Part shown: piece by piece, positions 1 through 8,316 of the stretch | How the letters are laid out: each line of letters begins with the position of its first letter | Numbering within the stretch: position 1 is the stretch's first letter | Notes under the pieces: generated by a model | Told to the model about the DNA's origin: nothing | Databases searched by the model: none | The model's input: only the letters and a program-made list of their open reading frames with translations | NCBI RefSeq assembly: GCF_002752165.1 | Contig: NZ_MOMB01000001.1 | Location: 98,022-162,021, forward strand | Length of the DNA: 64,000 nucleotides | Origin: Erwinia sp. OLFS4 | Lineage (GTDB): Bacteria; Pseudomonadota; Gammaproteobacteria; Enterobacterales; Enterobacteriaceae | Direction of reading: 5' to 3' | Position numbers and translations under genes: made by a program

Positions 1-255
1 TACTTTCGCTTCTGAGCGGTCTATTGGCCCTGGTGAGTCATCGGCTGCGGCGGCTAACGCTTGCCGTGACCGTGCTGCCATCTTGCTCCCTCTTCAGCGG
101 GCAGAAAAGTCTTTGCTGACTTTGCGCAGGCAATATTCTTAATAATTGCTGCGAGCGCTGCCACAAATAGCCAGAAAAAAACAGGCTAACGCTGGCTGAT
201 TTTGCTAATAAACAGAGGCAGAACGGCATAACAATAAACCAGGGAGGGTGTCACC
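1..255. other. Left-edge sequence without a supported gene
   Basis: No complete gene is supported here. One forward frame stays open from the window edge to a TGA near 116 and reads as a Leu-rich, Arg-containing tail, so it could be the 3' end of a gene entering from the left. This cannot be tested without the flanking sequence. The leftward open frame at 38-229 has no convincing ribosome binding site or recognisable content. The last 15 bases hold the ribosome binding site of the nuclease gene. Confidence 0.3.
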
Positions 256-945
256 ATGCAAAAAAACAGATCGCCGCGTGGTTATCCTGCGGCGGCAAAG
301 GCAGGATTTAGCCATAAGGACACCTGCAATCTGCTGTTGCCGGCAAGTATCACCGTGCCGGTCAGGGGAAAGCCGGATGCGCTGTGCTGTTTGTCCGCTC
401 TGACCTGCTGCCTGCTGGTACTGTGTTTAGCGTTAATGCCGGTAACTCCGGCGCGCGCCGCCATCCGCGGGCAGGTGGTCCGGGTGCTGGACGGGGATAC
501 GGTGGAGGTTAATAGTGCTCATCGCCGGCTGCGTGTGCGGCTGGCAGGTATTGATGCCCCCGAAATGGGCCAGACTTATGGCCGGCGTTCTTGTCAGGCG
601 CTGCGGGCGCTGATTGACGGGAGAACGGTGACACTTGTCGGTCATCAACGCGATCACTATCACCGTCTTCTGGCGGTTATCTGGCTAAATGGAGAGGACA
701 TTAATGCCCGGCAGGTAGCAACCGGCATGGCCTGGGCCTACCGTTTTCACCAGCGGGCCGAAAACGCGGCTTATCTCAGACTGGAACGTCAGGCCCGTAA
801 AACACACGTCGGCCTCTGGCAGCGTGCCCGCCCCATGGAGCCATGGCGCTGGCGCGCCGGGATGAAAGGGCGATCGCACCCTGCAGAGCCTGGCCGCTGG
901 CTGGCGTATTCCCGCTGTGAAAATCCTCGTTTGGCTAACCAATAA
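256..945 (+). CDS. Exported thermonuclease (SNase)-like protein
   Basis: Probable Ca-dependent nuclease of the staphylococcal nuclease family, acting outside the cytoplasm. The SNase fold spans about residues 70-190. The expected catalytic residues are visible: Arg95 in RLAG, Asp100 and Glu103 in GIDAPE, and Arg137 in HYHRLL; the DGDT calcium-ligand motif is at 80-83. A Cys-rich hydrophobic stretch (about 43-62) ending in ARA at 66-68 looks like a signal peptide or membrane anchor. The ATG at 256 has a strong AGGGAGGG site 7 bases upstream, but it gives an unusually long (about 40 residues) hydrophilic leader. A GTG at 355 would give a textbook signal peptide with a weaker ribosome binding site. 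It stands alone upstream of acnB, where E. coli has yacH. Family call is secure; the substrate and physiological role are not known. Confidence 0.8.
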   Translation: MQKNRSPRGYPAAAKAGFSHKDTCNLLLPASITVPVRGKPDALCCLSALTCCLLVLCLALMPVTPARAAIRGQVVRVLDGDTVEVNSAHRRLRVRLAGIDAPEMGQTYGRRSCQALRALIDGRTVTLVGHQRDHYHRLLAVIWLNGEDINARQVATGMAWAYRFHQRAENAAYLRLERQARKTHVGLWQRARPMEPWRWRAGMKGRSHPAEPGRWLAYSRCENPRLANQ

Positions 946-1305
946 AGGGACTATGGTTTAAACAACGCCCGGTAATATTCAGCCCGAGGCCAGAGGCGTT
1001 GCGCGCACGGGTTTTTTCCGGCTACCGGCAAGATTGAGGTTATTAAACTCAATCAACCTATAGCCACAGGTAATACCGCAGCAGTGATCGAGGGGCATTG
1101 ATGCCTGCGACAGCCGGTTTTCCAGTGCGCTTAATTGTGCTAACGGGCATGTTGCTTTTTTGTAAACGGATTAACACCGGAGGCAAATTCTGCTATGCTG
1201 GCCCACGCGGAACCGGGCGTCCTACCCTACACATGGATCGTTATCACTAGCGGTGAGCAGCTGGTAACCCGGTAAGCCCAATACAATGAGAGCGAGGAGA
1301 ACGTC
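946..1305. other. Intergenic region and acnB leader
   Basis: This 360-base gap has no ORF that I can support. It holds the acnB promoter (1171-1199) and an untranslated leader of about 100 bases. The acnB ribosome binding site GAGGAG lies at 1294-1299. Confidence 0.5.
1171..1199 (+). promoter_or_regulatory. Predicted sigma-70 promoter of acnB
   Basis: TTAACA (1171-1176, 5 of 6 to TTGACA) is followed by an exact 17-base spacer and TATGCT (1194-1199), which is preceded by TGC in the extended -10 position. Transcription would start near 1206, leaving about 100 bases of leader. Prediction from sequence only. Confidence 0.65.
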
Positions 1306-3903
1306 GTGCTAAAAGAATACCGAGAGCACGTTGCAGAACGTGCTGCCCAGGGCATTGTCCCTAAACCCTTAGACGCTTCCCAGATGGCCGCGCTGGTTGA
1401 ACTGCTGAAAAACCCACCTGCTGGCGAAGAAGCATTCCTGACCGACCTGTTAGTTAATCGTGTACCGCCCGGCGTGGATGAAGCCGCTTACGTCAAAGCC
1501 GGTTTCCTCGCTGCCATTGCCAAAGGCGAAGCCACTTCTCCTCTGATTAGCGCTGAAAAAGCCATTGCGCTACTGGGCACCATGCAGGGTGGGTATAACA
1601 TCCATCCGCTTATTGATGCGCTGGATAACGATAAACTGGCACCGATCGCAGCGGAGGCGCTCTCCCATACGCTGCTGATGTTCGACAGCTTTTATGACGT
1701 GGAAGAGAAAGCCAAAGCCGGCAATACTCACGCACAAAAAGTGCTGCAATCCTGGGCCGATGCAGAATGGTATCTTAAACGCCCGGAACTGGCAGAAAAA
1801 ATCACGGTCACCGTGTTCAAAGTAACCGGTGAAACCAATACGGATGACCTTTCTCCGGCACCGGATGCCTGGTCGCGTCCGGATATTCCGCTGCATGCAC
1901 TGGCCATGCTGAAAAATGCGCGTGACGGCATAGAGCCTGATGAACCGGGCAATATTGGGCCGGTGAAGCAGATTGAAGCGTTGCAGGCAAAAGGGTATCC
2001 GCTGGCTTACGTCGGGGACGTGGTGGGCACCGGTTCTTCACGTAAATCTGCCACCAACTCAGTACTGTGGTTTATGGGTGAAGATATCCCCAATGTGCCG
2101 AATAAAAAAGGCGGCGGCGTGGTGCTGGGCGGTAAAATTGCCCCCATTTTCTTTAATACTATGGAAGACGCGGGCGCCCTGCCAATTGAAGTTGACGTTA
2201 GCGACCTGAATATGGGCGATGTTATTGACATCTATCCCTACAAAGGTGAAGTGCGTAACCATCAGACCGGCGACCTGCTGGCCACCTTTACGTTAAAAAC
2301 GGAAGTACTGATCGATGAAGTGCGCGCGGGTGGCCGTATTCCCCTGATTATCGGCCGGGGCCTGACGACCAAAGCACGTGAATCACTGGGGCTGCCACAC
2401 AGTGACGTCTTCCGTAAAGCAAAAGACGTTGCAGAAAGTAATCGTGGCTACTCGCTGGCACAGAAAATGGTTGGTCGTGCCTGCGGCGTGGTAGGTATTC
2501 GTCCCGGGGCTTACTGTGAACCTAAAATGACTTCGGTGGGCTCGCAGGATACTACCGGGCCGATGACCCGTGATGAGCTGAAAGACCTTGCCTGCCTGGG
2601 TTTTTCTGCCGATCTGGTGATGCAGTCATTCTGTCATACGGCGGCTTATCCTAAGCCTGTTGATGTCACCACTCACCATACGTTACCCGACTTCATTATG
2701 AATCGTGGGGGCGTTTCTTTGCGCCCTGGTGATGGCGTTATTCACAGCTGGCTGAACCGGATGTTACTGCCGGATACCGTTGGTACCGGCGGCGACTCGC
2801 ATACCCGCTTCCCTATTGGTATCTCTTTCCCGGCAGGGTCCGGGCTGGTTGCTTTTGCCGCTGCCACCGGCGTTATGCCGCTTGATATGCCTGAATCGGT
2901 ACTGGTGCGCTTTAAAGGTGAAATGCAGCCGGGCATCACGCTGCGCGATCTGGTGCATGCAATCCCTCTGTATGCCATTAAGCAGGGCCTGCTGACCGTT
3001 GAGAAAAAAGGAAAGAAAAATATTTTCTCTGGCCGTATCCTGGAAATTGAAGGACTGCCGAAGCTGAAAGTTGAGCAGGCTTTTGAGCTGACCGACGCAT
3101 CGGCGGAACGTTCGGCGGCAGGCTGCACCATCAAGCTGGATCAGGAGCCGATCATTGAGTATCTCAACTCGAATATTGTGTTGCTCAAGTGGATGATTGC
3201 TGAAGGATATGGCGATCGTCGCACGCTTGAACGGCGTATTCAGGGCATGGAAAAATGGCTGGCCGACCCGCAGCTGCTGGCCGGTGATGATGACGCCGAA
3301 TATGCGGCGGTGATTGATATCGATCTTAATGAAATCAAAGAGCCGATTCTGTGTGCACCGAACGATCCGGATGATGCCCGTCTGCTGTCTGATGTGCAGG
3401 GCGAGAAAATCGACGAAGTGTTTATCGGTTCCTGTATGACCAACATCGGCCATTTCCGCGCCGCCGGGAAGCTGCTCGACAGCCATAAGGGCCAGCTGCC
3501 GACCCGCCTTTGGGTTGCGCCCCCCACCAAAATGGATGCGGCTCAGCTTACCGAAGAGGGTTATTACAGCGTGTTTGGTAAGAGCGGGGCCCGTATTGAA
3601 ATTCCAGGCTGTTCACTGTGCATGGGTAACCAGGCGCGGGTAGCTGACGGGGCAACGGTGGTCTCTACTTCCACTCGTAACTTCCCTAACCGTCTTGGCA
3701 CCGGGGCCAATGTTTACCTGGCCTCTGCTGAACTGGCGGCCGTGGCATCGTTGCTGGGTAAACTGCCGACCCCGGATGAGTACCAGCAGTTTATGACTCA
3801 GGTTGATAAAACGGCCAGCGACACCTATCGCTATCTCAACTTTGACCGGCTGTCACAGTACACCGAAAAAGCAGACGGCGTGATTTTTCAGACTGCGGTC
3901 TGA
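1306..3903 (+). CDS. acnB: Bifunctional aconitate hydratase B / 2-methylisocitrate dehydratase
   Basis: Interconverts citrate and isocitrate in the TCA cycle through a [4Fe-4S] cluster; the apo form of the E. coli enzyme binds mRNA. The 865-residue product has the same length as E. coli AcnB and is nearly collinear with it. It has the AcnB layout: N-terminal HEAT-like domain (about 1-160), swivelling domain (about 165-380, with [13 protein letters not shown]), and C-terminal catalytic domain. Cluster cysteines are seen in [15 protein letters not shown] and GCSLCMGN. The start is GTG at 1306 with GAGGAG 6 bases upstream. A strong promoter precedes it and a clean terminator follows, so it is monocistronic. 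In E. coli acnB responds to CRP, ArcA and iron (RyhB); no site for these was confirmed here. Confidence 0.98.
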   Translation: MLKEYREHVAERAAQGIVPKPLDASQMAALVELLKNPPAGEEAFLTDLLVNRVPPGVDEAAYVKAGFLAAIAKGEATSPLISAEKAIALLGTMQGGYNIHPLIDALDNDKLAPIAAEALSHTLLMFDSFYDVEEKAKAGNTHAQKVLQSWADAEWYLKRPELAEKITVTVFKVTGETNTDDLSPAPDAWSRPDIPLHALAMLKNARDGIEPDEPGNIGPVKQIEALQAKGYPLAYVGDVVGTGSSRKSATNSVLWFMGEDIPNVPNKKGGGVVLGGKIAPIFFNTMEDAGALPIEVDVSDLNMGDVIDIYPYKGEVRNHQTGDLLATFTLKTEVLIDEVRAGGRIPLIIGRGLTTKARESLGLPHSDVFRKAKDVAESNRGYSLAQKMVGRACGVVGIRPGAYCEPKMTSVGSQDTTGPMTRDELKDLACLGFSADLVMQSFCHTAAYPKPVDVTTHHTLPDFIMNRGGVSLRPGDGVIHSWLNRMLLPDTVGTGGDSHTRFPIGISFPAGSGLVAFAAATGVMPLDMPESVLVRFKGEMQPGITLRDLVHAIPLYAIKQGLLTVEKKGKKNIFSGRILEIEGLPKLKVEQAFELTDASAERSAAGCTIKLDQEPIIEYLNSNIVLLKWMIAEGYGDRRTLERRIQGMEKWLADPQLLAGDDDAEYAAVIDIDLNEIKEPILCAPNDPDDARLLSDVQGEKIDEVFIGSCMTNIGHFRAAGKLLDSHKGQLPTRLWVAPPTKMDAAQLTEEGYYSVFGKSGARIEIPGCSLCMGNQARVADGATVVSTSTRNFPNRLGTGANVYLASAELAAVASLLGKLPTPDEYQQFMTQVDKTASDTYRYLNFDRLSQYTEKADGVIFQTAV

Positions 3904-3942
3904 GAAACGCAGCGTGTTGCTGCCACCTTACTGATGACTGAA

Positions 3943-3972
3943 ACGGCCTGAGGAGACTCAGGCCGTTGTTTT
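3943..3972 (+). terminator. Rho-independent terminator after acnB
   Basis: A perfect 10-bp stem (ACGGCCTGAG / CTCAGGCCGT) with a GAGA loop is followed by TGTTTT. It starts 40 bases after the acnB stop codon. Confidence 0.85.
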
Positions 3973-4148
3973 ATATAGTCAGATTGCAGGGTGACGATAA
4001 CCTATTCTTTCTCCGGATATGGTACATAATTAACCCGCCCGGCAAGATCACCGTTTTTCATTATGTTGCCACTTGCGCAAATCATGCTGAACGATGGTTT
4101 GTCCAGTCATTATCGTCAGTTGCTGAAAGCGGAGGAAAGCTGTATTAA

Positions 4149-4304
4149 CAGCAGAGGATGTCTCTTTCCCTGCGTTGCCGTTGCAATTTATGGAAGGATT
4201 TATAACCTTCTCCACTATGCCGCTTAACAACCAAAAAATGGGAAAAAAATCGGTAGATTTTTTTTAATAAAAAAAGCATTGTAAATCAGTTGATTATTCT
4301 TAGA
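4149..4304 (+). promoter_or_regulatory. CRISPR leader with IHF-like site
   Basis: The 156 bases before the first repeat are AT-rich and have no gene. The end of the stretch (GGTAGATTTTTTTTAA, later TTCTTAGA just before the repeat) resembles the E. coli type I-E leader, which also ends in TTTAGA. A match of 12 of 13 to the IHF consensus WATCAANNNNTTR lies at 4284-4296, 8 bases from the leader-repeat junction. In E. coli IHF bends the leader so that Cas1-Cas2 integrates new spacers at the first repeat. Leader identity is inferred from position and resemblance, and from the worn repeat at the other end. Confidence 0.7.
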
Positions 4305-5309
4305 GTGTTCCCCACATACGTGGGGATAAACCGAGATAGTTTCAGAGTTGGCAAAGCTTGATACTGTGTTCCCCACATACGTGGGGATAAACCGCACAGG
4401 CTGAGTTTACCAGAGCGGCGAATATGGTGTTCCCCACATACGTGGGGATAAACCGGATGGGCCGCACTTTCAGTTGCCATTTGCGCCGTGTTCCCCACAT
4501 ACGTGGGGATAAACCGACCGCCGCCAGGGCGTTCTACACCCGTCACGAGTGTTCCCCACATACGTGGGGATAAACCGCCCGTCGCCTGCGCCTTGATAAC
4601 CACGTTCATGTGTTCCCCACATACGTGGGGATAAACCGTTACTTAACAGGCTCTTTAACAATATGGATATGTGTTCCCCACATACGTGGGGATAAACCGC
4701 CCGCAACGCTATGCCTGTTATCGATCCGATGGTGTTCCCCACATACGTGGGGATAAACCGGACAGGCTGCGCAACACTCCAGGCTTGCGACAGTGTTCCC
4801 CACATACGTGGGGATAAACCGCGCTTTTGCCAGTTTGTTTACCAACAATCAGTGTGTTCCCCACATACGTGGGGATAAACCGACAATAAAAATCCTTCCC
4901 GTACCAATAGGAAGGTGTTCCCCACATACGTGGGGATAAACCGTTAGGTGTCAGGCCAGGCGGGGGATCGCGATAGTGTTCCCCACATACGTGGGGATAA
5001 ACCGGTAGTTGGCAATGCGCCACCAGAACATAAAGCGTGTTCCCCACATACGTGGCGATAAACCGCAACATTTCGTTGTATTTTTCATAGGCTTTTGGTG
5101 TTCCCCACATACGTGGGGATAAACCGACAATATTGGCCTCACTGAGTTTGAGATGTCCGTGTTCCCCACATACGTGGGGATAAACCGACCTGGATGGAAC
5201 AGTTGATGGTTCGAAGGCCGTGTTCCCCACATACGTGGGGATAAACCGACCTGGATGGAACAGTTGATGGTTCGAAGGCCGTGTTCCCCACATACGTAGG
5301 GATAAACCG
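4305..5309 (+). CRISPR. Type I-E CRISPR array, 17 repeats and 16 spacers
   Basis: Seventeen 29-base repeats start at 4305 and recur every 61 bases up to 5281, separated by 32-base spacers. The repeat begins GTGTTCCCCAC, has a hairpin CCCCAC/GTGGGG around ATAC, and ends GGATAAACCG, the hallmark of type I-E repeats. Fifteen repeats are identical; repeat 13 (5037) has G to C at position 20 and repeat 17 (5281) has G to A at position 18. The changed last repeat and the AT-rich leader place the newest spacers on the left. Spacers 15 and 16 (5188-5219 and 5249-5280) are identical. No cas gene lies in this window, so processing and interference would depend on a cas locus elsewhere. Apparent proteins read through the array on the minus strand are translation artefacts. 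Confidence 0.99.
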
Positions 5310-5588
5310 CAGGTGAATCAAAAGAAGGCGCTTGCTGGCTGGCAATCGGCTCATGTCGTTGGTGCGCGACATGTCCCCTCGTCGGGTCTGGCAATGACGC
5401 GCGCATTAACCCTCTTTTTTACTCCTGCGGGTATCGCTCTGCTGCGTTGCTTGTATGCGATATTGTTCGCCGCTGAATGTGTTAGCAAACGCTGTTTTTT
5501 TACCGCCGGACTGCAATAATTAACCGGTCAATAATAATGTGTTCGCCGAAAGGGACGCTTGTGCGACAGAGGGTAGGAGGGCAGCGCT
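5310..5588. other. Region between CRISPR array and yacL
   Basis: The 279 bases hold no gene I can support. A 68-codon open frame at 5313-5519 starts directly after the last repeat, lacks a ribosome binding site and resembles nothing known to me. The yacL ribosome binding site (TAGGAGGGC) is at the right end. Confidence 0.4.
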
Positions 5589-5963
5589 ATGGAATATGAG
5601 TTATTACGCGATGTCACCGGTCAGCTGAAAATGCGGATGTCGATGGGGCATGAGGCGGTTGGCCACTGGTTCAATGAAGAAGTCAAACAGAACCTGGCGC
5701 TGTTGTCGGAGGTGGAGCAGGCTGCTGCCAGCCTTCGGGGTAGTGAGCGACAGTGGCAACGGGTGGGTCATGAATATACCCTGTGGATGGATGAAGAAGA
5801 GGTAATTATCCGCGCCAATCAGCTAAGCTTTGCCAGCGATCAGCTGGAAGAAGGGATGAGTTATTACGATGAAGAGAGCCTGGCTTTTTGTGGCGTGGAG
5901 GATTTTCTGCGCGTGATTGCCGCCTGGCGTGAGTTTGTTGGTCAGTATGGTCGCCGCGATTAA
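5589..5963 (+). CDS. yacL: UPF0231 family protein YacL
   Basis: Small acidic cytoplasmic protein of 124 residues, matching E. coli YacL (120 residues) along its length. No catalytic motif or signal peptide is visible and its function is unknown. The ATG at 5589 has a good GGAGGG site 7-8 bases upstream. In E. coli it directly follows acnB; here the CRISPR array and its leader lie between the two genes. A bidirectional terminator shared with speD ends it. Confidence 0.9.
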   Translation: MEYELLRDVTGQLKMRMSMGHEAVGHWFNEEVKQNLALLSEVEQAAASLRGSERQWQRVGHEYTLWMDEEEVIIRANQLSFASDQLEEGMSYYDEESLAFCGVEDFLRVIAAWREFVGQYGRRD

Positions 5964-5981
5964 AAAGGCGGAGTGACGGGG

Positions 5982-6010
5982 AAAAAGCGGCCTTGCACGG
6001 CCGCTTTTTT
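5982..6010. terminator. Bidirectional terminator between yacL and speD
   Basis: AAAAAGCGGCC (5982-5992) and GGCCGCTTTTT (5999-6009) form an 11-bp stem around TTGCAC. With A-tracts on the left and T-tracts on the right it can end transcription from both convergent genes. Confidence 0.85.
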
Positions 6011-6016
6011 CAGAGA

Positions 6017-6826
6017 TTATAATGTCTTTAGTCCCATGGCCGGAATGTTACGACCGTAGTAGATTTCGCGCATTTCCTTCCATAGCAGATCGGTAATGCG
6101 TTTATGTTCTTCGGCTGAAAGGTCTTCCGGGCGGGTATTAAACAGGTAGTGTTTGAGGTCGAACTCTTTCAGCAGCATCTTGGTATGGAAGATGTTTTCC
6201 TGATAGACGCTGACATCTACCATGTCATACATCGATTTCATATCTTCCGCCATAAAGTTCTGAATGGAATTGATCTCGTGGTCAATAAAGTGTTTTACCC
6301 CATTAACGTCGCGGGTAAAGCCCCGCACGCGGTAGTCAACGGTGACTATATCGGATTCCAGCTGGTGGATCAGGTAGTTCAGGGCTTTCAGAGGCGAAAT
6401 CACGCCGCATGTTGATACTTCAATGTCGGCGCGGAAAGTGCAGAGTCCGCCTTCAGGATGGCTTTCCGGGTAGGTATGTACACAAATGTGGCTTTTATCC
6501 AGGTGCGCCACCACCGTATTGGGAAGTGGGCCGGGGTTTTCGGAAGTATCAATGTCGCGTGGGTCAACTGGCTCTTCACTCACCAGGATCGTGACGCTGG
6601 CACCCTGTGGGTCATAATCCTGGCGGGCAATATTCAGTATGTTGGCGCCAATAATCGAGCAGGTTTCACTCAGGATCTCGGTCAGCCGGTTGGCGTTGTA
6701 CTGTTCATCAATGTAGGCGATATAGCCGTCACGTTCTGCTTCAGTATTGGCATAGCAGATGTCGTAGATACAAAAACTCAGGCTTTTGGTCAGATTATTG
6801 AAACCGTGTAGTTTCAGCTTTTGCAA
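6017..6826 (-). CDS. speD: S-adenosylmethionine decarboxylase proenzyme
   Basis: Makes decarboxylated AdoMet, the aminopropyl donor for spermidine synthesis. The proenzyme cleaves itself between Lys111 and Ser112 ([13 protein letters not shown]) to create the pyruvoyl cofactor, and those residues are at exactly the E. coli positions. The product has 269 residues against 264 in E. coli, because of a short C-terminal extension. The start is TTG (complement of 6824-6826) behind an AGGGGGTG site, as in E. coli. It lies 26 bases downstream of speE in the same transcript, so donor synthesis and donor use are coupled. Confidence 0.97.
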   Translation of the reverse strand: MQKLKLHGFNNLTKSLSFCIYDICYANTEAERDGYIAYIDEQYNANRLTEILSETCSIIGANILNIARQDYDPQGASVTILVSEEPVDPRDIDTSENPGPLPNTVVAHLDKSHICVHTYPESHPEGGLCTFRADIEVSTCGVISPLKALNYLIHQLESDIVTVDYRVRGFTRDVNGVKHFIDHEINSIQNFMAEDMKSMYDMVDVSVYQENIFHTKMLLKEFDLKHYLFNTRPEDLSAEEHKRITDLLWKEMREIYYGRNIPAMGLKTL

Positions 6827-6852
6827 TTTGGTTCACCCCCTTAAATGTCTGC

Positions 6853-7710
6853 TTAGCGCTGCAGTGCATTCAACAGATATTGTGGCAAAGCAAAGCTCCC
6901 TGCATGGATTGCCGGATTGTAATAACGACAGTTCAGGCCCGCGGCGTCATAACGTGCCTGGATGGTGGCAACATCTGACTGGCGCAGTGCCGGATTGTTG
7001 CTGGCCCAGGCAAAGGTCATTATCCCGCCGTAATAAGTGGGTACCGCCGCCTGATAAAAGCTGACATCCGTGAAATAGTTGCTCAGTTTACGGTGGCTGT
7101 TAACCGCTTCATCCTGCTGCAGGAAACAAACCCCGTTCTGGGCAACGAATATTCCCCCTTCATTGAGGGCGTTATAGCACCCCTGATAAAAATCAGAGGT
7201 AAACAGACTTTCGCCCGGGCCGATAGGGTCGGTACAGTCAGAAATGATCACGTCAAACTGCTGCTGGCAGTGGCGGACATAGTTCACGCCATCGTCAATG
7301 ACCAGCGTAAAACGCGGGTCATCATAGGCGCCAGCGCTGTGATTTGGCAGATACTGCTTACAAAAATCCACCACTGCGGCGTCAATTTCCACCATGGTTA
7401 TTTGCTCAACGCTTTGATGCCGGGCGACTTCCCGCAGCATTGCCCCGTCACCGCCGCCAATAATCAACACGCGTTTGGCATTGCCATGCGCCAGCAGCGG
7501 TACGTTGGTCAGCATTTCATGATAGATAAACTCATCGCGCTCGGTGGTTTGCACCACGCCATCAAGCGCCATCACCCGACCCAGCGCGGTGTTTTCGAAG
7601 ATAATCAGATCCTGGTGGTCGGTCTGATTATGATACAGCACGTTGTCAACGCTGAAGTATTGCCCGAAACCATCATGCAGCGTTTCGAACCAGGTCTTTT
7701 TCTCAGTCAT
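6853..7710 (-). CDS. speE: Spermidine synthase
   Basis: Transfers the aminopropyl group of decarboxylated AdoMet to putrescine, giving spermidine and methylthioadenosine; the latter is cleaved by Mtn, encoded at 36.6 kb. The 285-residue product (E. coli 288) has the nucleotide-binding motif [10 protein letters not shown] and the catalytic region [14 protein letters not shown]. The ATG has a TAAGGAGAA site 8 bases upstream. It is the first gene of speE-speD. About 95 bases separate it from yacC, enough for its own promoter. Confidence 0.97.
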   Translation of the reverse strand: MTEKKTWFETLHDGFGQYFSVDNVLYHNQTDHQDLIIFENTALGRVMALDGVVQTTERDEFIYHEMLTNVPLLAHGNAKRVLIIGGGDGAMLREVARHQSVEQITMVEIDAAVVDFCKQYLPNHSAGAYDDPRFTLVIDDGVNYVRHCQQQFDVIISDCTDPIGPGESLFTSDFYQGCYNALNEGGIFVAQNGVCFLQQDEAVNSHRKLSNYFTDVSFYQAAVPTYYGGIMTFAWASNNPALRQSDVATIQARYDAAGLNCRYYNPAIHAGSFALPQYLLNALQR

Positions 7711-7806
7711 AGCTGGATTCTCCTTATCTTCGCCATCAAAAAAAGGCGCAGTATGATAGCTGACTCTGGCCCACGTTGCACAGGCGCCGTTGCGCCAGTT
7801 ATAGGA

Positions 7807-8154
7807 TTACTTCACATAGGCAAGCAGGCTGAGGGAGTCACGCGCCAGTTTTTTGCATTTCATCTCATTGGTAATGGCGATACCACTCAGATCGTGATAG
7901 CTGTCTTCGCCCAGTGCTTTCATATTGAAGCTGTTGTAATTGCTGAGATCCCAGCGGTTTTGCTGGGCAAAAAATACTAGCGCGCGTCGTATCTGGTTGT
8001 CCGGCAAATACTGGTAACCACAATCATTCTTCAGATAGACAAAAACGGCGGTCAGGTCGGCCATGTCTTCGGCTTCTGATTCGTTCAGCGCATAGCTGCT
8101 GGTAGAAAATCCCAGTATTGCCAGCAGCAACACTGCCTGAATACATCGCTTCAT
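7807..8154 (-). CDS. yacC: Putative exported protein YacC
   Basis: Small secreted protein of 115 residues, the same length as E. coli YacC. Residues 1-22 form a signal peptide (MKR start, hydrophobic core, cleavage expected after SYA). The mature part keeps two cysteines (in DCGYQ and MKCKK) that could form a disulfide in the periplasm, and the conserved segment DLSNYNSFNMKALGEDSY. The function is unknown. It is upstream of speE on the same strand as in E. coli, and may be co-transcribed with it. Confidence 0.88.
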   Translation of the reverse strand: MKRCIQAVLLLAILGFSTSSYALNESEAEDMADLTAVFVYLKNDCGYQYLPDNQIRRALVFFAQQNRWDLSNYNSFNMKALGEDSYHDLSGIAITNEMKCKKLARDSLSLLAYVK

Positions 8155-8254
8155 GACAATTCTCTTCTATTCAACCAGCGTTGAAGTTAGCACAGTTAGC
8201 AGGCATTAATGAGACAATTTTGCGCTGTCACTGGCGTTTTTATTGCTCAGCCGG

Positions 8255-8285
8255 TTGACCTTCCGTCAGGGGGAGGGTTTAGGCT
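8255..8285 (+). promoter_or_regulatory. CueR-type copper-responsive promoter of cueO
   Basis: A -35 box TTGACC (8255-8260) and a weak -10 TAGGCT (8280-8285) are separated by 19 bases, the long spacer typical of MerR-family promoters. Inside it lies the dyad ACCTTCC (8258-8264), 7 bases, GGAGGGT (8272-8278), matching the known CueR operators of E. coli copA and cueO. Copper-bound CueR would underwind the spacer and activate cueO. CueR itself is not encoded in the window. Confidence 0.88.
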
Positions 8286-8316
8286 GAAACTCAACGGTGA
8301 TAAAAGGAGTTTGTAC

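Noticed and set aside
2764-3486. 240-codon minus-strand open frame
   Set aside because: Antisense shadow of acnB.
3966-4148. 60-codon open frame after acnB
   Set aside because: It begins with TTG inside the acnB terminator, lacks a ribosome binding site, and runs toward the CRISPR leader.
4286-5406. Several overlapping minus-strand open frames with repeated FIPTYVGNT / VYPHVCGEH / LSPRMWGT peptides
   Set aside because: They are translations of the CRISPR repeats in three frames, a well-known annotation artefact.
5313-5519. 68-codon open frame after the CRISPR array
   Set aside because: No ribosome binding site and no recognisable content; it starts directly after the last repeat.
7093-7980. 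295-codon forward open frame
   Set aside because: It lies antisense to speE and yacC, whose products match known families over their full length.
8209-8316. Upstream extension of the cueO frame
   Set aside because: It overlaps the CueR promoter; the twin-arginine signal and ribosome binding site place the start at 8317.
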